Origin: Schistocerca nitens
Taxonomy: Eukaryota > Arthropoda > Insecta > Orthoptera > Acrididae
Reading direction: 5' to 3'
Assembly: GCF_023898315.1 (NCBI RefSeq)
Contig: NC_064616.1
Coordinates: 541,437,602-541,501,601, forward strand
DNA length: 64,000 nt
Part shown: positions 34,889 to 47,330 of the stretch, piece by piece
How the letters are laid out: every line of letters starts with the position of its first letter
Numbering within the stretch: position 1 is the stretch's first letter
Translations under genes and position numbers: made by a program
The notes under the pieces: generated by a model
The model's database searches: none
Seen by the model: only the letters and a program-made list of their open reading frames with translations
Told to the model about the DNA's origin: nothing

Positions 34889-36981
34889 TTAATGTGGATT
34901 TAGAAGCAGAAAATAATGAATGAGCCAGGCGGGTATACAATCAGCCCGTTATTGAGTGAATTGTGGCTACGGAAAGTAGAATCAAAAGAATCGTAACGGA
35001 AGATGTTTCCACTCAAAAGCCGTCTACACAATCTGATGAGAAAATTTGATAGTGATGTTGTCAGTATACAACACTACCGCCTACTGTTAATAATCATGTT
35101 GCCCCTGTGAAAGTATTTTCGTTTTGTGACCGTGACGGTGTGTAATGGTAGGGTTTCCCTAAAGATTTCTGCCGAAAGGAAGCACTAGACAAACGGGAAC
35201 AGAACCAAGGTTCTATTAGTGATCAAGTAAACTGTAATCACGTGAAAGAAAACGGTCGCCAGGATAATTAGCCAAAGCTGTACACAGTACTATCATGGTT
35301 CAGAAAGGAAGTTAACTATTGCGGTTGACTTTACTTCACACTGAAGTCCTGTTTTGGTGATAAGGTACAAGGCAGTAGCACAATTTAGAAAATAATGTAC
35401 CAGTGATTTTACATGAACTACAAATGAGTAATAATAAGTTAGGCAACAACTGACTCTCAAAACACATCCTATCTCTTCATTACACTAGGAAGATATTGTC
35501 AATTATAGGAAAATGATTCCTAATGGTGGCGCACTACTGACTTGAACAAGAGGTTTTTATTTTAGTTTAATTATACGAAACACTGCTGTTGAAATATTTA
35601 CGAAGTAATGGCATTGCTGTTATTGTAATAACACATTTAAGTCTGACTCAACTATTACCATGAGGACATAGAAAATAAAGTGTCGGTAGACTCCGATAGA
35701 TGCTGAACACTTAAGTCACAAAACAAAACGGGAAACAGTGTTAACGACACAACACATGAAATTGAAGACACTATTATTCCAAAATACGTCCTTGAACTCA
35801 ATACATTAAATCTGGTCTTAGTAACTGCACTTCAATGAAACTTTGACTGTTCATTTATGCAAACTAAGTGGAACATTTCAAAACGATTGCTCACTATATA
35901 ATTATGCACTTTGCAACTTCAAAAAATCTTTAACTTTTTGTTAATCAAGGTAATTGCTTTTTAGTTCAGTAAAATAATGTACTCATATTTATCGTAGCAC
36001 TTGGGATAGAATCCCGTGTAGGTAAATAACTAAGCATAAACACAGTGGCTCAACACAGAGTTTACAGAACACAAAACTATCATTGACAACGAAACCACAA
36101 AACTGGTCTACGCCCTTACACAGTACTCAACAGATAGTTTGAAACGACGACTGTAGCAGCGTCGATCTGCTGCGCTATTCAAAAAAAGGACGTGAATGTA
36201 TCTACGGCTCTTCCTGTGCTACAAGCTCTGATAATTCTCTTCTTAGCTTCAGATTTTCATTGTACAAAGTTAACCAGAGTATGCCATGAATAATAAGCCG
36301 CATTACTTTCGCATCCAAGATGATACTACATAATCTTGCAGTCATTCTCCCCTCTTTCTGTCCACAAGATCGGTGCTTACTAGCCACCGACTTACTAATA
36401 CCACACACGAGCCTTGTATTTAGACCACCAGATCCACCTTATCCTATTTCCGCTTACCCAGTTCCGTTGCGGAGTGACTTCCCTCAAAGTTTTACATGAT
36501 TACATACCTATTTTCCCTATGCATGAATCAATATTACAATAGAAGTATTAACCTTTAGATTCTTTTACAGCACACTACTTTGGAATTTACATCCATAAAT
36601 TAATTACAATAACATAAATTATCATAAATAATAAATAAAATATTTACACGGATGTTACATCAAAGAGCATAGTTATTTGGAAGTCGCATTAAGTAAAGAC
36701 AGACAATTAAGATAGATAAGTCCACTATACGTAATTTCGATAACTGTGTTTCAAGCACAGCTGCTAATGAAAGAGGCGCTCTAGTTATTGAAAACACGAC
36801 AAACCAAATTACTGTGGCCCTTGCCATGAATAGGATGGGGCAAATAAAACTGACCCAGACAAGTGGATACGATTGGAAATAAATGTATGCATATAACCAC
36901 TCCACGTGCGCGCACACCACACGTACGTCCGCCACGTTATCCACACCGCTTCAGATCGTAGTGCGCGCTGAGTCAGTGTGA
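34889..36981. other. Unassigned arm DNA, right copy
   Basis: Counterpart of about 2.2-4.4 kb. AT-rich with no coding frame recognised on either strand; conserved only as part of the arm. Confidence 0.55.
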
Positions 36982-37344
36982 ATGGAGCAGTGCGAAGTAG
37001 GCGATTGTGCTCGCAGTGGAGCAGTGGGATGCCGTTGTGGAGTGTTACGTGACAACAAGTTGTGGAAACGGTATGGCCAGTTATTCGCTGAGAAGTTTAG
37101 TGGTGTCAAAGTGCCTGCAAAGAATGCCATGCAGTGCTTAGTCCCAAAATGGCATCAGACACGAACTGTTTTGAACAAGTCAACAAATATTCCGAAACTT
37201 GTCACAGAAATTGTGGCTGCGTTCACCAGAATATGCTTAAGAGTCCTAACAAATCAACTATTTTCCTTTACTCTACCTTGTTTCTTGGTACCCCGTAACT
37301 TTGTTTTCCGGCCACTTTTATTTGTATCGCCCTGCACGTACTGA
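36982..37344 (+). pseudogene. Transposase N-terminal helix-turn-helix remnant (right arm)
   Basis: Opens at ATG 36982 and remains open for 120 codons. Residues about 33-85 read WKRYGQLFAEKFSGVKVPAK, then VPKWHQTRTVLNKSTNIPK and EIVAAFTR. This fits the F---F-G--P---T-- LV-K---TGSVLNK pattern of DUF4817-like DNA-binding domains of insect DDE transposases. The final third (LFSFTLPCFLVPRN...) does not fit and is probably out of frame. It lies about 300 bp upstream of LINE ORF1 on the same strand. It could instead be the 5' part of another repeat; the left-arm copy has the same limits. Confidence 0.45.
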
Positions 37345-37639
37345 AAGAGAAACGGTGTTAGTAAGATTACATCTAATGCCAGTTGGGAAATTAGTGCACT
37401 TGGCTCATACTGAAACTAAAGGTAATATTATTAACATTCGTAAAATTTACGATTGCAGGAGTGTATAAAACAGGAGATTTTGTACTTAATTTAATATGTA
37501 ACATGCCATTGGAGATCCAATGATTGTAATTAACTAATAAATAACCTAAAACTTGTCTTCCTTTGACTAAAATTTAAAGTAGTAACATTTACGACGACTC
37601 AGTAGCAACGTAAAATTTTCCTCACTTCAGGGTTGTGTG

Positions 37640-38600
37640 GTTAATATTAGTTCTGCCCGTAACATCAGGATCGAAGTGGAAGGAATGCTGGCACTCTCGG
37701 CGAAACATTTACTATAATCAGATTTATTTGGAAACCAAAATTTTGTGGAATTCGCATCTACTTACGTGGGGCGTCAGCAGAGTGTTATTCGAAGAGTAAC
37801 TCTGTAATTTGACGAATAGGAAATACTTTCTGAAATGGCATCATCTATTAAAGTTATTGACGAGAAAATGTTCTCCAAGAAAATACTTTGTGAAGGGGAT
37901 TCAGCTACCGAGATGGAATTGAAACACATGATCTAACTTTTATTTCACCGATTTTTCCAAAATATGTTTATCTCCCAGAGACTACGTGTGAATTGCATCC
38001 TTATCTTACGCCTGACCACCAGTTTTACAAATGCTTCAGGTTCGGGCATATCAGCAGGCAATGCCGTAGTCTCGAGCGATGTAGTAAATGTGGCAGAGGA
38101 CACTCGTGAAGTGACTGTACAGCTTGCATTGTTTGGGAGGACACCTGGCTACAGTTAAGAACTGTCCTGTTTTATACTGGTAGCATAAGTGAAGCGAGTT
38201 TGTCACACTCAGTAACATTTCGTTCAAAGAAGCAGAAGTCAGATTCTGTGAAAATTATATGCCGTTGCCACCGGAGACTCTCAGACATTAAGCTGACATA
38301 TTCAGTATACAGAATTAAAGCTGATTCCATCCTTTTCATTGTCCTGTTCATGAGCAAACTGGTTTCTCTTCCACCATCGATACCTCAACACCTTCCCCTA
38401 ACGTTCATGCGCACAAAGAGTTTACCAATAAATCGACAGTTTAGTAGACGTGTTAGATTCCAGAGGACTCCAGACTGAGGAAGCTCGAATGCTGTCTTTC
38501 AAGTGGAGACGATCTGTCGGAAATCATGTCATCCCTCCGACACTGGAACAATTAGAGGCAGTAATCAACCCACAGACTACACCTGGTGTCTGATATTTAT
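37640..38600 (+). pseudogene. LINE ORF1 with CCHC zinc knuckles, right arm
   Basis: Nucleic-acid-binding protein of the LINE RNP. In shifting frames the strand reads VIRRVTL, EILSEMASSIKVIDEK (a conserved segment of this ORF1 type), YVYLPETTCE-like residues, then CFRFGHISRQCRSLERCSKC and GRGHS (about 38035-38110), giving CCHC knuckles. The C-terminal basic segment FMRTKSLPINRQFSRRVRFQ is at 38405-38465. Stops at several points, including one inside the last knuckle. Better preserved than the left-arm copy. Confidence 0.82.
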
Positions 38601-39503
38601 TATTATGTGACGTTCTTTACCAGGGCTGAGTTAGACATCAAAGATTTTCTTATACGAATTATTAGGATTATCGTGGTTTTCAGGATCGCTCAGTGGACTG
38701 TTCTGTCAGCCAGTCACCCATAGCCAATACACAGATCCTGCTAAAAGAACCTCAAAAAAGCTTGTATTTCCGAAATGTGGGTCTAACTGGACGGACATAT
38801 CAACTTAGACGATTCCTTATTACTTAGTACTACAGACTAGACGAGAAAGGAACAATTGCTATCCTGCTACGGAAAGAAGTTACTTTTTGTGAAATATGGA
38901 TCAAATCCACTATTACAGTGCTGAATACAGTAGTACGAATTAAATGAAATTCTGTATGGTTTACTATGATACCGGGGTATTGCTCCCCGAGTAGCTAGAT
39001 AAGCGAGGCAGTCCCAGTTCTCTGTGGGGATTTCAACGCCCACAGCACGTGTTGAAGGAATTCGTACACAAAAACTTTGTGTATGTTATTTAAGATAATC
39101 AGATTATTATCCTGAATTATGGTTCTCCTACTATAGTGTCTCTTCCCCGCAAAAGTGACTCTGTTGTAGATCTTACATCACGCTCCCCAGTAATCGTCAG
39201 TGTTTCCACTTGGTCGATACGGTATGACACATTAGAATCAATTATTTCCATGTTATTCTGACGATAGAAGTATCAGCAAGAGACGTGGCATTCTTTCCTA
39301 ACACCCACTGGAACTTTAACAAAACATACTGACAGTCATATAAAAAAGCAATAGAGAATATGATTGCCGAAGTACCAGAAACTGGCACCGCACACGTAAC
39401 CTACTACGTATTCTTCAAAGTATTAAATGGTGTGGCAGATCTCCCTATCCCCAAATGACAACCAAATTTTTACAGATTAGCAGCGTCGTGATATGGTGAA
39501 ATA

Positions 39504-40167
39504 CGAGGGCTATTCGGAGAGTAAGGAACGATCGGTTGCGAAATGGAAACCTCAGTGAAAATCCGATGAAGTTTGGCACAGGTGTGCTGGCAGTGTCTCT
39601 AGTAAGCCCGTCGATCGTGTTAGGTTGTTCTTTTTACTTGTGAGCACATGGGGAGCTCATAAAGATACCTAGAACAATAGTGTCTCCCGCCAAGTACGAG
39701 AATCTGGTGAGAAATTTCGCCTAAAGTTATGCAGCCAACATTACGTAACTGTCGTGCGCTGTCTTCCTCAAGACAATTCTCAATCGCATACTGCTGGGGC
39801 AATGAAGATGCTCCTGCATTGTTTTCAATTGGGAATGTTTGATTACCCATAATACAGCCCGTAATTGATTCCCTCTGAGTTTCAACAACTCTGCCCACAT
39901 GAACCGCTGGCTATGAAGACAACATTTTGGCAAAGACAACCAGTTGTAGGCCAGCGTAGAGAATTGGCAGTAAGCACTAGCGGCGGCCTTCTATAACGAG
40001 GGTATTGGAAAGTTAGTAAAACGCTAAGACAAATGTCTAGGTCCGATTGGCGACTATGGAGATGACTAGCTGTGAGGTGTAGCGTAATGTTGCCAATAAA
40101 TAGTTTTGATTTTCACCGTGGTTTCCATTTTGCGACCTACCGTTCCTTACTTTCCGAATAGCCCTCG
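39504..40167 (+). mobile_element. Mariner deletion derivative (664 bp)
   Basis: TA at 39502-39503 and 40168-40169. Inverted ends CGAGGGCTATTCGGAGAGTA and TACTTTCCGAATAGCCCTCG continue with a shared GGAACGATCGGT-like block, about 40 bp in all. Too short for an autonomous mariner (about 1.3 kb). It retains the start of a transposase-like reading (near 39.65 kb) joined to the C-terminal third, so most of the middle has been deleted. Non-autonomous. Confidence 0.93.
39787..40069 (+). pseudogene. Mariner transposase C-terminal remnant
   Basis: Translates to HTAGAMKMLLHCFQLGMFDY followed by a broken YSP-L-PSEF segment (the DD34D mariner motif with the third Asp, here lost), then in another frame HMNRWL, ENWQ, AAAFYNEGIGKLVKR and a final GDY before a TAG. 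The W-----FY--GI--L--R pattern is the usual end of mariner transposases. Catalytic N-terminal and central parts are deleted. Confidence 0.82.
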
Positions 40168-41783
40168 TACGAGAATTTTTCGAGTGATTCCCCAGCTTTG
40201 ATTAGTACTTAAGTAGTACAATACTTCCTCATCTTGGTAAGATTATCTGCAATACCAGGAGACAGACGCTCAATCTAAGATACATTTTAAAAAGTTAACA
40301 TATATAGCTGGATAAGTTATTGTGATAAGGTGAATAGAGATACCAAGAGGTCAGATATGTGGAGCGCAATAAGTAAGCTCAGAAACTGTAACTGGAACCT
40401 CGACCAAAGCGAAATGAATGGCAACTGGTTGGAAGATGTGCTTGACAACTTGGCTACTCCTTATGTCTTCTGTCCTGCTACTTCCTCAGTAGCCATAGTA
40501 TTCGAAAATTTCCTATACTGATGGCTTCAGTTGAGAGAGTTAAAGAAATTACGGAAGTCATTGACAAATACTGCCCGTAGAATCGATTATGTTCACTATG
40601 CTACGCTCTCCAACGTGCCAGATCGAGCACTGAATACACTTCTATGAATGTTGAACAACTTACAGATGAAAATTCTCTCCAGGGAACAGATAGAAAACCA
40701 TCCACAGCCGTGTGCAGCATCCGTTCTGCCCCTCTCGGAGTGCGGCATCAGAGCCCGACGCATACCAATGGTAAGTTGAACGGTTCTTCTGTTGAACTGC
40801 ACTTGCTTATCTGCGGATGGCTCAGGATGCAGGAATCGCCTTACCCATTGTCGGTACATGCAATGAAATGTCTAAAAGTTTCAAGATGGAAGAAAAGGAA
40901 GTAATATCCTACATATGGGTTTAATCTGGGATGTAATTAATTTGTATATCAAATTGACACAAATCAGCATTTAAAACATGGCTAATTTGAACGAAAACGT
41001 ATCGCCAGAATGAAAGGACACGTGGCATTCTGCTTCACTGCTTCTCACAGTGGCTGATCACAAATCTCATTTAATGAAGGAAACAGAAAAAAACATTAAC
41101 GTGATGATATCTGTAGCTGCATCTTGATGGGGCGCAGACGCTTACACACTCCCCATTATGTCCAGGGTCTTTGTCCGCTTAGTCAACGATTTTGGATGCT
41201 CCACACATCAAACACTGCCAAACGAGCACTTCATGAGTTGCACCTCATACTATTCCGATGCCTGTGGACAAGCCTTGGAGCAATGAGGTCGATGTCGACT
41301 AATAACTTACTGGTAGCAGCCGCTGAAACCCCACTATACCCTCGACGTCAGTACTTCGCTGCAGACGTATTTGCGAAAGGAGTGAGTAGCCCAGTAGGAA
41401 ATTAATCAGACTCCCACGATAAATGAAAGTCGATCTTGAGCTCATAGGGTCGGAATCGAAAATCGGAAATCTTTGTCCTGTACTGTGGACAGCAGGAGAC
41501 TCAGTCTGTGCCATCGACCGTAGGACTGAAACAGACAGCGTAGTAGACCAATCTGGAATTCCTTTCAGATAATAGTTGGAAAACTCGATATTCACTACTA
41601 AAGTTTTATGAAACATTTGTTTGGCACAATCATTTGAAGTTGAAGTGCATAAATTAATCTTTATTGGACCCACTTTGTTCATTTGTATACTCATAGCTCA
41701 TGATATCAAGAGACTTCAGTAGTAAGATGACCATTTTTTTCTCCTAACTGAAATATTCCAATCAGTTTCACCTACCTCCATAT

Positions 41784-41911
41784 GGTTCAATTGTTACGGC
41801 AACAACGATTCGAGAGCTTCTCAAATCTGGTTGTCAAGCAGCATCCTAAAGGTTCAATTGTTACGGCAACAACGATTCGAGAGCTTCTCAAATCTGGTTG
41901 TCAAGCAGCAT
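41784..41911. repeat. 67-bp tandem duplication
   Basis: GGTTCAATTGTTACGGCAAC starts both copies, at 41784 and 41851. They are identical over about 61 bases, so this is a recent duplication. It lies in the decayed region between the post-RT and C-terminal parts of the LINE. Confidence 0.93.
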
Positions 41912-42580
41912 TCCAGAAATTACTGATTTGTTTCAAACTCTAAAAGCGTAATGCGACTCATTAATACCCTTCATGGAAAAGTAAAATTCATATACAAATA
42001 CTGGATATCTCACGAGAATCATTGCTAAATAAACGAATGGGTATGAGAATACACTTTCTACAGTCTCCAGCTGGGGTGGCACTGGTTTACAATTATAAGG
42101 GCGACTAGATGGCCAAGTTTGCCTGTGTTTTTGGTCTTGTCATCATCGTTAGTCTGCCAACTTCATATTTCATGCTGTAGATGCGGAAACTGACCGAAGA
42201 AGCATGTGCAGACGGGACCAGCGCCTATAAATCTGCTATAGACATGGACTACTCTGCGATAGTACTAGTAATATGAAACTCCTCCCGTGCTTTCAATAAT
42301 TATAGGTGAGCACTAAGTTGAAAACAAGCTACCTACAAATGCGTAGTAACTATAGTTCAAACTGTTACCACTTACATCCGATAGGCTCAAGGATAACACA
42401 TTCTGCGGCTATCAGAAGACAGGAGATATAAACCACATTCTGTTTTTCTGCAGTTTCTTGGAAGCACAACAAATCTGTTTAGTTAAAAACATTATCAAAA
42501 TTAAGGTGTCCCTTACAAAAAGGGCTCCGATATTATTGTGTCATGAAGACGCTTAAATATGTGGATAGTCCTTTTTATAG

Positions 42581-43182
42581 GAGATAGTAATGTGCGTATC
42601 TGAAATTTGGGGTTCTTTGTGTAACTGCATAAACCCTGTAACTTCCTGGTGTACACTTCGCAGTCTCTATTAAGTTCTCGTGTTTATATACTATTTTGTC
42701 TGTAGTGGAAGTGTCAACTTTACTTAGCTATAGATATCGAACATATGTCTATAGTTGATGCATAGCTATTTTATTGCTAAAAGTACTGAACCTATAAGGA
42801 GGTTATAAAATGATTTTTAAACCTTTTTGAACAAACTGTTTATGTCGTTACTTCTCTGTGTATATGATTTTGTATTAGCTATATGGTTCAACAAAGCCAA
42901 TAGCAAAGATCGTCATTCCATTCCCAACTGCCTGCTCATCACATATTTTAACTAACTGTTCCTCCCTCCTTACAATAGTTCGTCATATTCGGTGAACTTA
43001 ATACTGTACAGCTCCTCACATATCTTGTACAATTTATGGAGACATGCAGCACGTGTTCATACGTAGATTCATGACATAAGTCTATGAGTGTATGACTCAA
43101 TGCTAATCGACGCTGCTTTAAGAAAATAATCATTCACAATTTTTTCCTTCTCATTTAGGTCTCATGAGTTCTCTTCTAAGTA
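42581..43182. other. No recognised feature
   Basis: AT-rich sequence between the LINE end and a SINE; it may include the LINE 3' UTR. No gene. Confidence 0.5.
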
Positions 43183-43420
43183 TTGGTTGGTTGGTTGACT
43201 TGGGGAAGGGGCCAAACAGGAAGATCATCGGTCCCATCGGATTAGGGAAGGATGGGAAACGAATTCGGGCGTATCCTTTAAACGGAAGCGTCTCGGCATC
43301 TGTCTGAAGCGATTTAGGGAAATCGCGGAAAACCTAAATCAGAATGGCCGGATGAGTGTTTGAACAGTCGTCCTCTCGAATGCTACTCGAGAGTGCTAAC
43401 CACTGCGCCAGCTCGCTCGA
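43183..43420 (-). mobile_element. tRNA-derived SINE, type B2
   Basis: On the minus strand the head (GAGCGAGCTGGCGCAGTGG with the A box, at 43420-43400) and central CGATTTCCCTAAATCG-like block match the B copy at 26162. The tail differs: it ends in CCCCAAGTCAACCAACCAA-type sequence with a (GGTT)n run at 43184-43195. No target-site duplication is visible. Confidence 0.88.
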
Positions 43421-46400
43421 TTGTATGTAACGTAATAACGCATAGTTAATGCTGTGACGTTTTCGTTTACCTGTTATCCCACACCAACTAGTATTGTTTG
43501 AATATTCTATGATACCACTATAATATTGTTATGTGCCAGGATTTGATGATGATTGTAAATCGTATATGATATCGTCTAAATTATGTGTTCTGCATTTAAT
43601 GATGTGGCTTTCTCTCTCTGGGAGCAGATCGTGAACAGTTAGGCTACAGTCATTTTTCTTTCATTCCCAAGACAAAGATATCAGTTAATATGACACTGAG
43701 AACTGGTTTAGTGTTAATATTTATATCGCCATTACACGAGATATAGTGTCGAATGTTTAACCTGTGCATCATAAATGTAAAAAATAGTGTGGCTGTAATA
43801 AATAAGCCATTCATACGTTGTATATTAGCCATATGTATCATAGCGATGGTACTGAGACTAATTTTTAAAAGTCCTTTATGAGTATTGAAATTACTGTATG
43901 TACTTAATTGAGTCTTCTGTATCAGATGGATGGTACTTGGTTTCACAGATATATCGGTGGTTATATATAATAACATTTAGGAAATTATATTGTGTTAACA
44001 AAATTTTATTGTCATATAATTCTATACTATCTTGAGATCAGATTTTGTAATAACTTGTACTGAATTTCTTATAATATTGCCTGGTTTTAAATTCGGTATT
44101 TTCAACCACTCAAACGTTTATACCCCAGGAAATGTCTGAGGCCATGCAACATTTACGTCGGACGTTTCCTCCTAGTATGATACTCATCTCGTGCTGGTGA
44201 TCGGCTGTACATTTCATTGAAGATGAGCTTACATCCTGTGTTCTTCGAGGGTTGTGACAGTAGTTCACATAAATAATTCAGTATCGTTAGGCTCCAGTTA
44301 CTCAATATGAATCTTTGCTTGTGTAAATCTTTTATCATATTTGTGGCATATATTTTTGTGATACAATTCCATATAACATACTTAGTAGCTACACAGTGAT
44401 GCATAATAAATCGAATAACATCATATTAAATACTGTAATGTCCGGTCACTTAACATCAACGAAAAAAAGTCCGAAAAATGCCATATTGAACTCTAAACAA
44501 TATTAAACACTCAATAATGCCACACTTTTTAATTTTATCGAAAATTAGTTCGAGTATTTATCTTTTAGCTTTGTCACTTTCACAGATCATTTCCCACAGT
44601 GTGAAAGCAACCTTTATAAAATATTTGCAACTTTATTAACGGGTCTCGGATACTGTTTATACAAGTCCATAAAAGCTCCAGGATAATTGAATATGAAAAT
44701 TTAACTGCTTTTTGCTCTGCAGATGCTGCTGAGAAATGACATAGTCCTGTCATGGCAACTTCTTTTTAAGCCCAGTTACTCAGTAAATGAGTTTGCTGGA
44801 TGTCCTACATTGTTCATTTCCATCGTAATTCATTATGGAATAGAATATTTCACTGGGCATATAAGTAGCATTCTCTTTACCCCCTGTGTCATAATATGTT
44901 GCTTAATAACACAAGTGTCTCCTGTTGCTTCTGTACTGCTTCATTCAGAATAAAAGCACGCTAAGGACTATCTATTTGGGGTTGTTTTCCTAGCTATTTA
45001 TCGGTATTAGGGTTGCCTGCACTTCCTTTTCTCGTGCAGACATTAAAAGCTTGCAACTCCCTCATATAATTAAATACAATAAGCAAGTAAGTTAATTCCC
45101 ACAATGATTTTTCGAGGCCTATTGCTGACTTAGCGACAGGGGGCACAGGGCAACAGCTAGACGCAGGAGGTGGCGTACCGACCGCCGGCGCTCCCCACTG
45201 TCCTGCTCTTCTGCCTACAATGGGACAACCCGCCGTCACATCGATATTGTTTCCTTGCTTTATTTATCAGAATGAATAGTATTTAATAAAAATAATGCAT
45301 CCACAAAACATCTTCATACGATAATATTTCTTGTAACTGCTATTAACGGTGTTTTCGAGTAATTCAGTAGTTCACTTAACAGACAGTACATATTATTTTT
45401 ATCTGTCAAAAGCTCTAAGGCATTTAATAAGGCTACTTTCTTCCACACCACTGAAGAAAGAATAATGAATGTGCACTTTCCTCCTCACACAGTTGTGTTT
45501 TAGTAACAGTTTCAAACAGAAGCAATAGGCCACTACAGATCTCTTTAAAACGATACTTTCAGATTAACTGTAAGTATCTATAGTTCATCGGCGATGTCCA
45601 TGAACAATGAGAATGCGAAAGGACAACTGCCGTATCGAGCCCATCTTTTAACGATTAGTGCTCTTGTTATTTAAAGCTCTTATGCCTCTCTTAGTTCATC
45701 TACAGGATGTAAGATGACGTAGAATCACTGTTTTAAAATGAGCGTGCTTCTGCTCATTCAGTTCTCCCTAATAACATTGTGTATGCGTCTCCACAAGTCA
45801 CTTTCCTTATTTGAGTCTTTCCCATTAATTTTATTTAGCTTATAATAATTATTTTTCTGTAAGTATAAGCCATTCACAACTTGCAAAAAGAAGGCGGAAA
45901 AAGGTCTGTTAAAATATTAATGTTTTTAAAATACAACGATTGGTTCAATTTAGTACTTGCACATATTTTCATTTATACCACATGTCTCCCCTAAAAGCCA
46001 TCAGGCGCATTTTCTCAGGTGTTTCGGCCGATATTTGCAATTTCGTATCTGCATCGTGCAGCTGGTGTCAAAACTAAGATACACTGATGACACGTTTCAT
46101 GCCATGCCCATCGTCGACGAAATGTTTTTATTTCTTTCCCCTTTTACTGTCCTTGTTATCACATATCGGTGAAATGAACATCGCACTAGACCAAATTGGG
46201 ACCACTATGACCAATAGCCACGTTCAATTCCACTTCAAAAATAATTTTGTTTGTAACGGGAAACAAAATAACGCGTCGCATCAGAGAGGTGATTAGCAGC
46301 ATTGCAAATACAAAACTGCAAATATATGCTGAAACGCTGAAAAAAAAATGCCCTTGTCGTTTCTTAATAGACACACTCTGTATATCTACAATGTGCTTCT

Positions 46401-46496
46401 TAACAGTAGCAACTATATCATGATTTTTCTACAATTCAGACTTAAATACCTGGTACAGAGTTCATAAAACCACTTTCAGCCTATTTCTCTACCGAT
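43421..46496. other. No recognised gene; AT-rich, one GC-rich patch
   Basis: Mostly AT-rich with chance frames. A GC-rich patch at about 45,110-45,240 (open on the minus strand, 45239-44994, 81 codons) has no recognisable domain. A stretch at 45955-46110 containing TCAGGTGTTTCGGCCGATAT is similar to the minus strand at about 52870-52690, indicating an unnamed dispersed repeat. Confidence 0.45.
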
Positions 46497-47330
46497 TCAC
46501 ATTGAAATACCACAGGCGATAAATGAATAGCTACATCTTTCGGTGCGAGCTCTGATATCTCTTATTATATAACGTGTTCTTTTCTCCTCCGGTGAGTCAA
46601 AATATATCAGAATTCGGAGGAGAATATTGGTGACTGAAATTTCGTGGAAATATTTTGGGTGCAATGAAAATCGCCTTGTTTTAATGCTTGTCACCTCAAC
46701 TCGCTGATCATATTCGTGACCTTTTCATACCCACACATTTCGCGATATTACGACATGATCTACCCTTCTGCGAACTATTTCGATGTTTTAAGTCAGTGCT
46801 ACGTGGTATGGATCCGCTACCGCACAGCAATAATACAGAGGTGGACGGGCAATTGTGGTGAAAGCACTATCTTTAAGATTAATTCATCGTCTGAGTATTC
46901 TGCCTGTAAATTGCATCTTCGGTTTGCCTTCCCCACAATGTTTTTACGTTATCTTCCAATTTAAGATAATCGCTAGGTATTTAGTTGCATTTACAACCTT
47001 TAATCATGTGTTATTTATCGTGTAACCACAATTTAGCAGACTTCTTTACTACTCCCGTGAAAGACAACATTTTTTTATTGTTCAGGGTACATTTCCAGTT
47101 TTCACGCCATGCATACATCTTGTCTGAATCATTTTGCAATAATTATGATCTTTTGATGACTTTACTAGACGGCAACTTACGGCAACAACTGTAAAGATCT
47201 GCAGTTGTATAAGAGGTCTCCTCAGATTGTCTCTTAAGCCCTTACATAGGTTGTGAACAGCAGACGGCCTAAATCCTAAATATACGTTTAACTAGATGAC
47301 TTCCTATCAGTTATTACTAACTGTGACGGG
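46497..47330 (-). pseudogene. LINE ORF2 fragment: late RT and thumb/C-terminal region
   Basis: Minus-strand translation gives, in order, FTVVAVSCRLVKSSKDHN (after the YADD block, motif itself eroded), NCGYTINN, KVVNATKYLAI and NWK (the K-LG----W---I block), GRILRR, FTTIARPPLYYCCAVADPY (the LV-P-LEY---VWDP block), NIEIVRRR and SIKTRRFSLHPKYFHEISV (the R---L---F--I block). This is the late RT segment of CR1/jockey-like LINEs. At about 47230-47330 the upstream RT is matched only as DNA. Stops and frameshifts throughout; the 5' part is missing. Confidence 0.8.

Larger units (their letters stand above)
28578..39176. repeat. Right arm of the inverted repeat
   Basis: Reverse complement of about 1-10178 with the same element order. 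It carries private insertions: Tc1 element 2 (29706-31098) and a SINE (34677-34875). Subtracting these leaves about 9.0 kb, against about 9.1 kb for the left arm after its private additions are removed. The LINE continues rightward past 39176, beyond the point where the left arm leaves the window, so the true outer end of the duplication is unknown. Confidence 0.9.
37640..42580 (+). mobile_element. Non-LTR retrotransposon (LINE, jockey/I-like), near full length
   Basis: ORF1 (37.64-38.6 kb) and ORF2 (38.64-42.58 kb) remnants in the right order on one strand, interrupted by a mariner derivative at 39504-40167. Without it the remnant is about 4.3 kb of coding sequence. The part up to 39176 is duplicated in reverse orientation at 1-1560. 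The 5' UTR and a poly(A) or repeat tail are not identified. Confidence 0.8.
38640..42580 (+). pseudogene. LINE ORF2: endonuclease, RT, C-terminal Cys/His motif
   Basis: Endonuclease, 38.7-39.2 kb: IAILLRKEVTF, VLCGDFNAHST (GDFNAH motif) and a decayed LNDGSPT-type block. After the mariner insertion, 40330-40640 reads RDTKRSDMWSAISKLRNCNW and NWLEDVLDNLATPYV, then TARRIDYVHYATLSNVPDRA (the PG-DNI-Y block opening RT). The central RT with the YADD motif is not recognisable. Post-RT, 41215-41345: RCLWTSLGAMRSMSTNNLLV and ETPLYPRRQYFA. C-terminus, about 42385-42560: FCGYQKTGDINHILFFCSFL, a C-x-C...H...C zinc motif. Heavily frameshifted; inactive. Confidence 0.82.
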
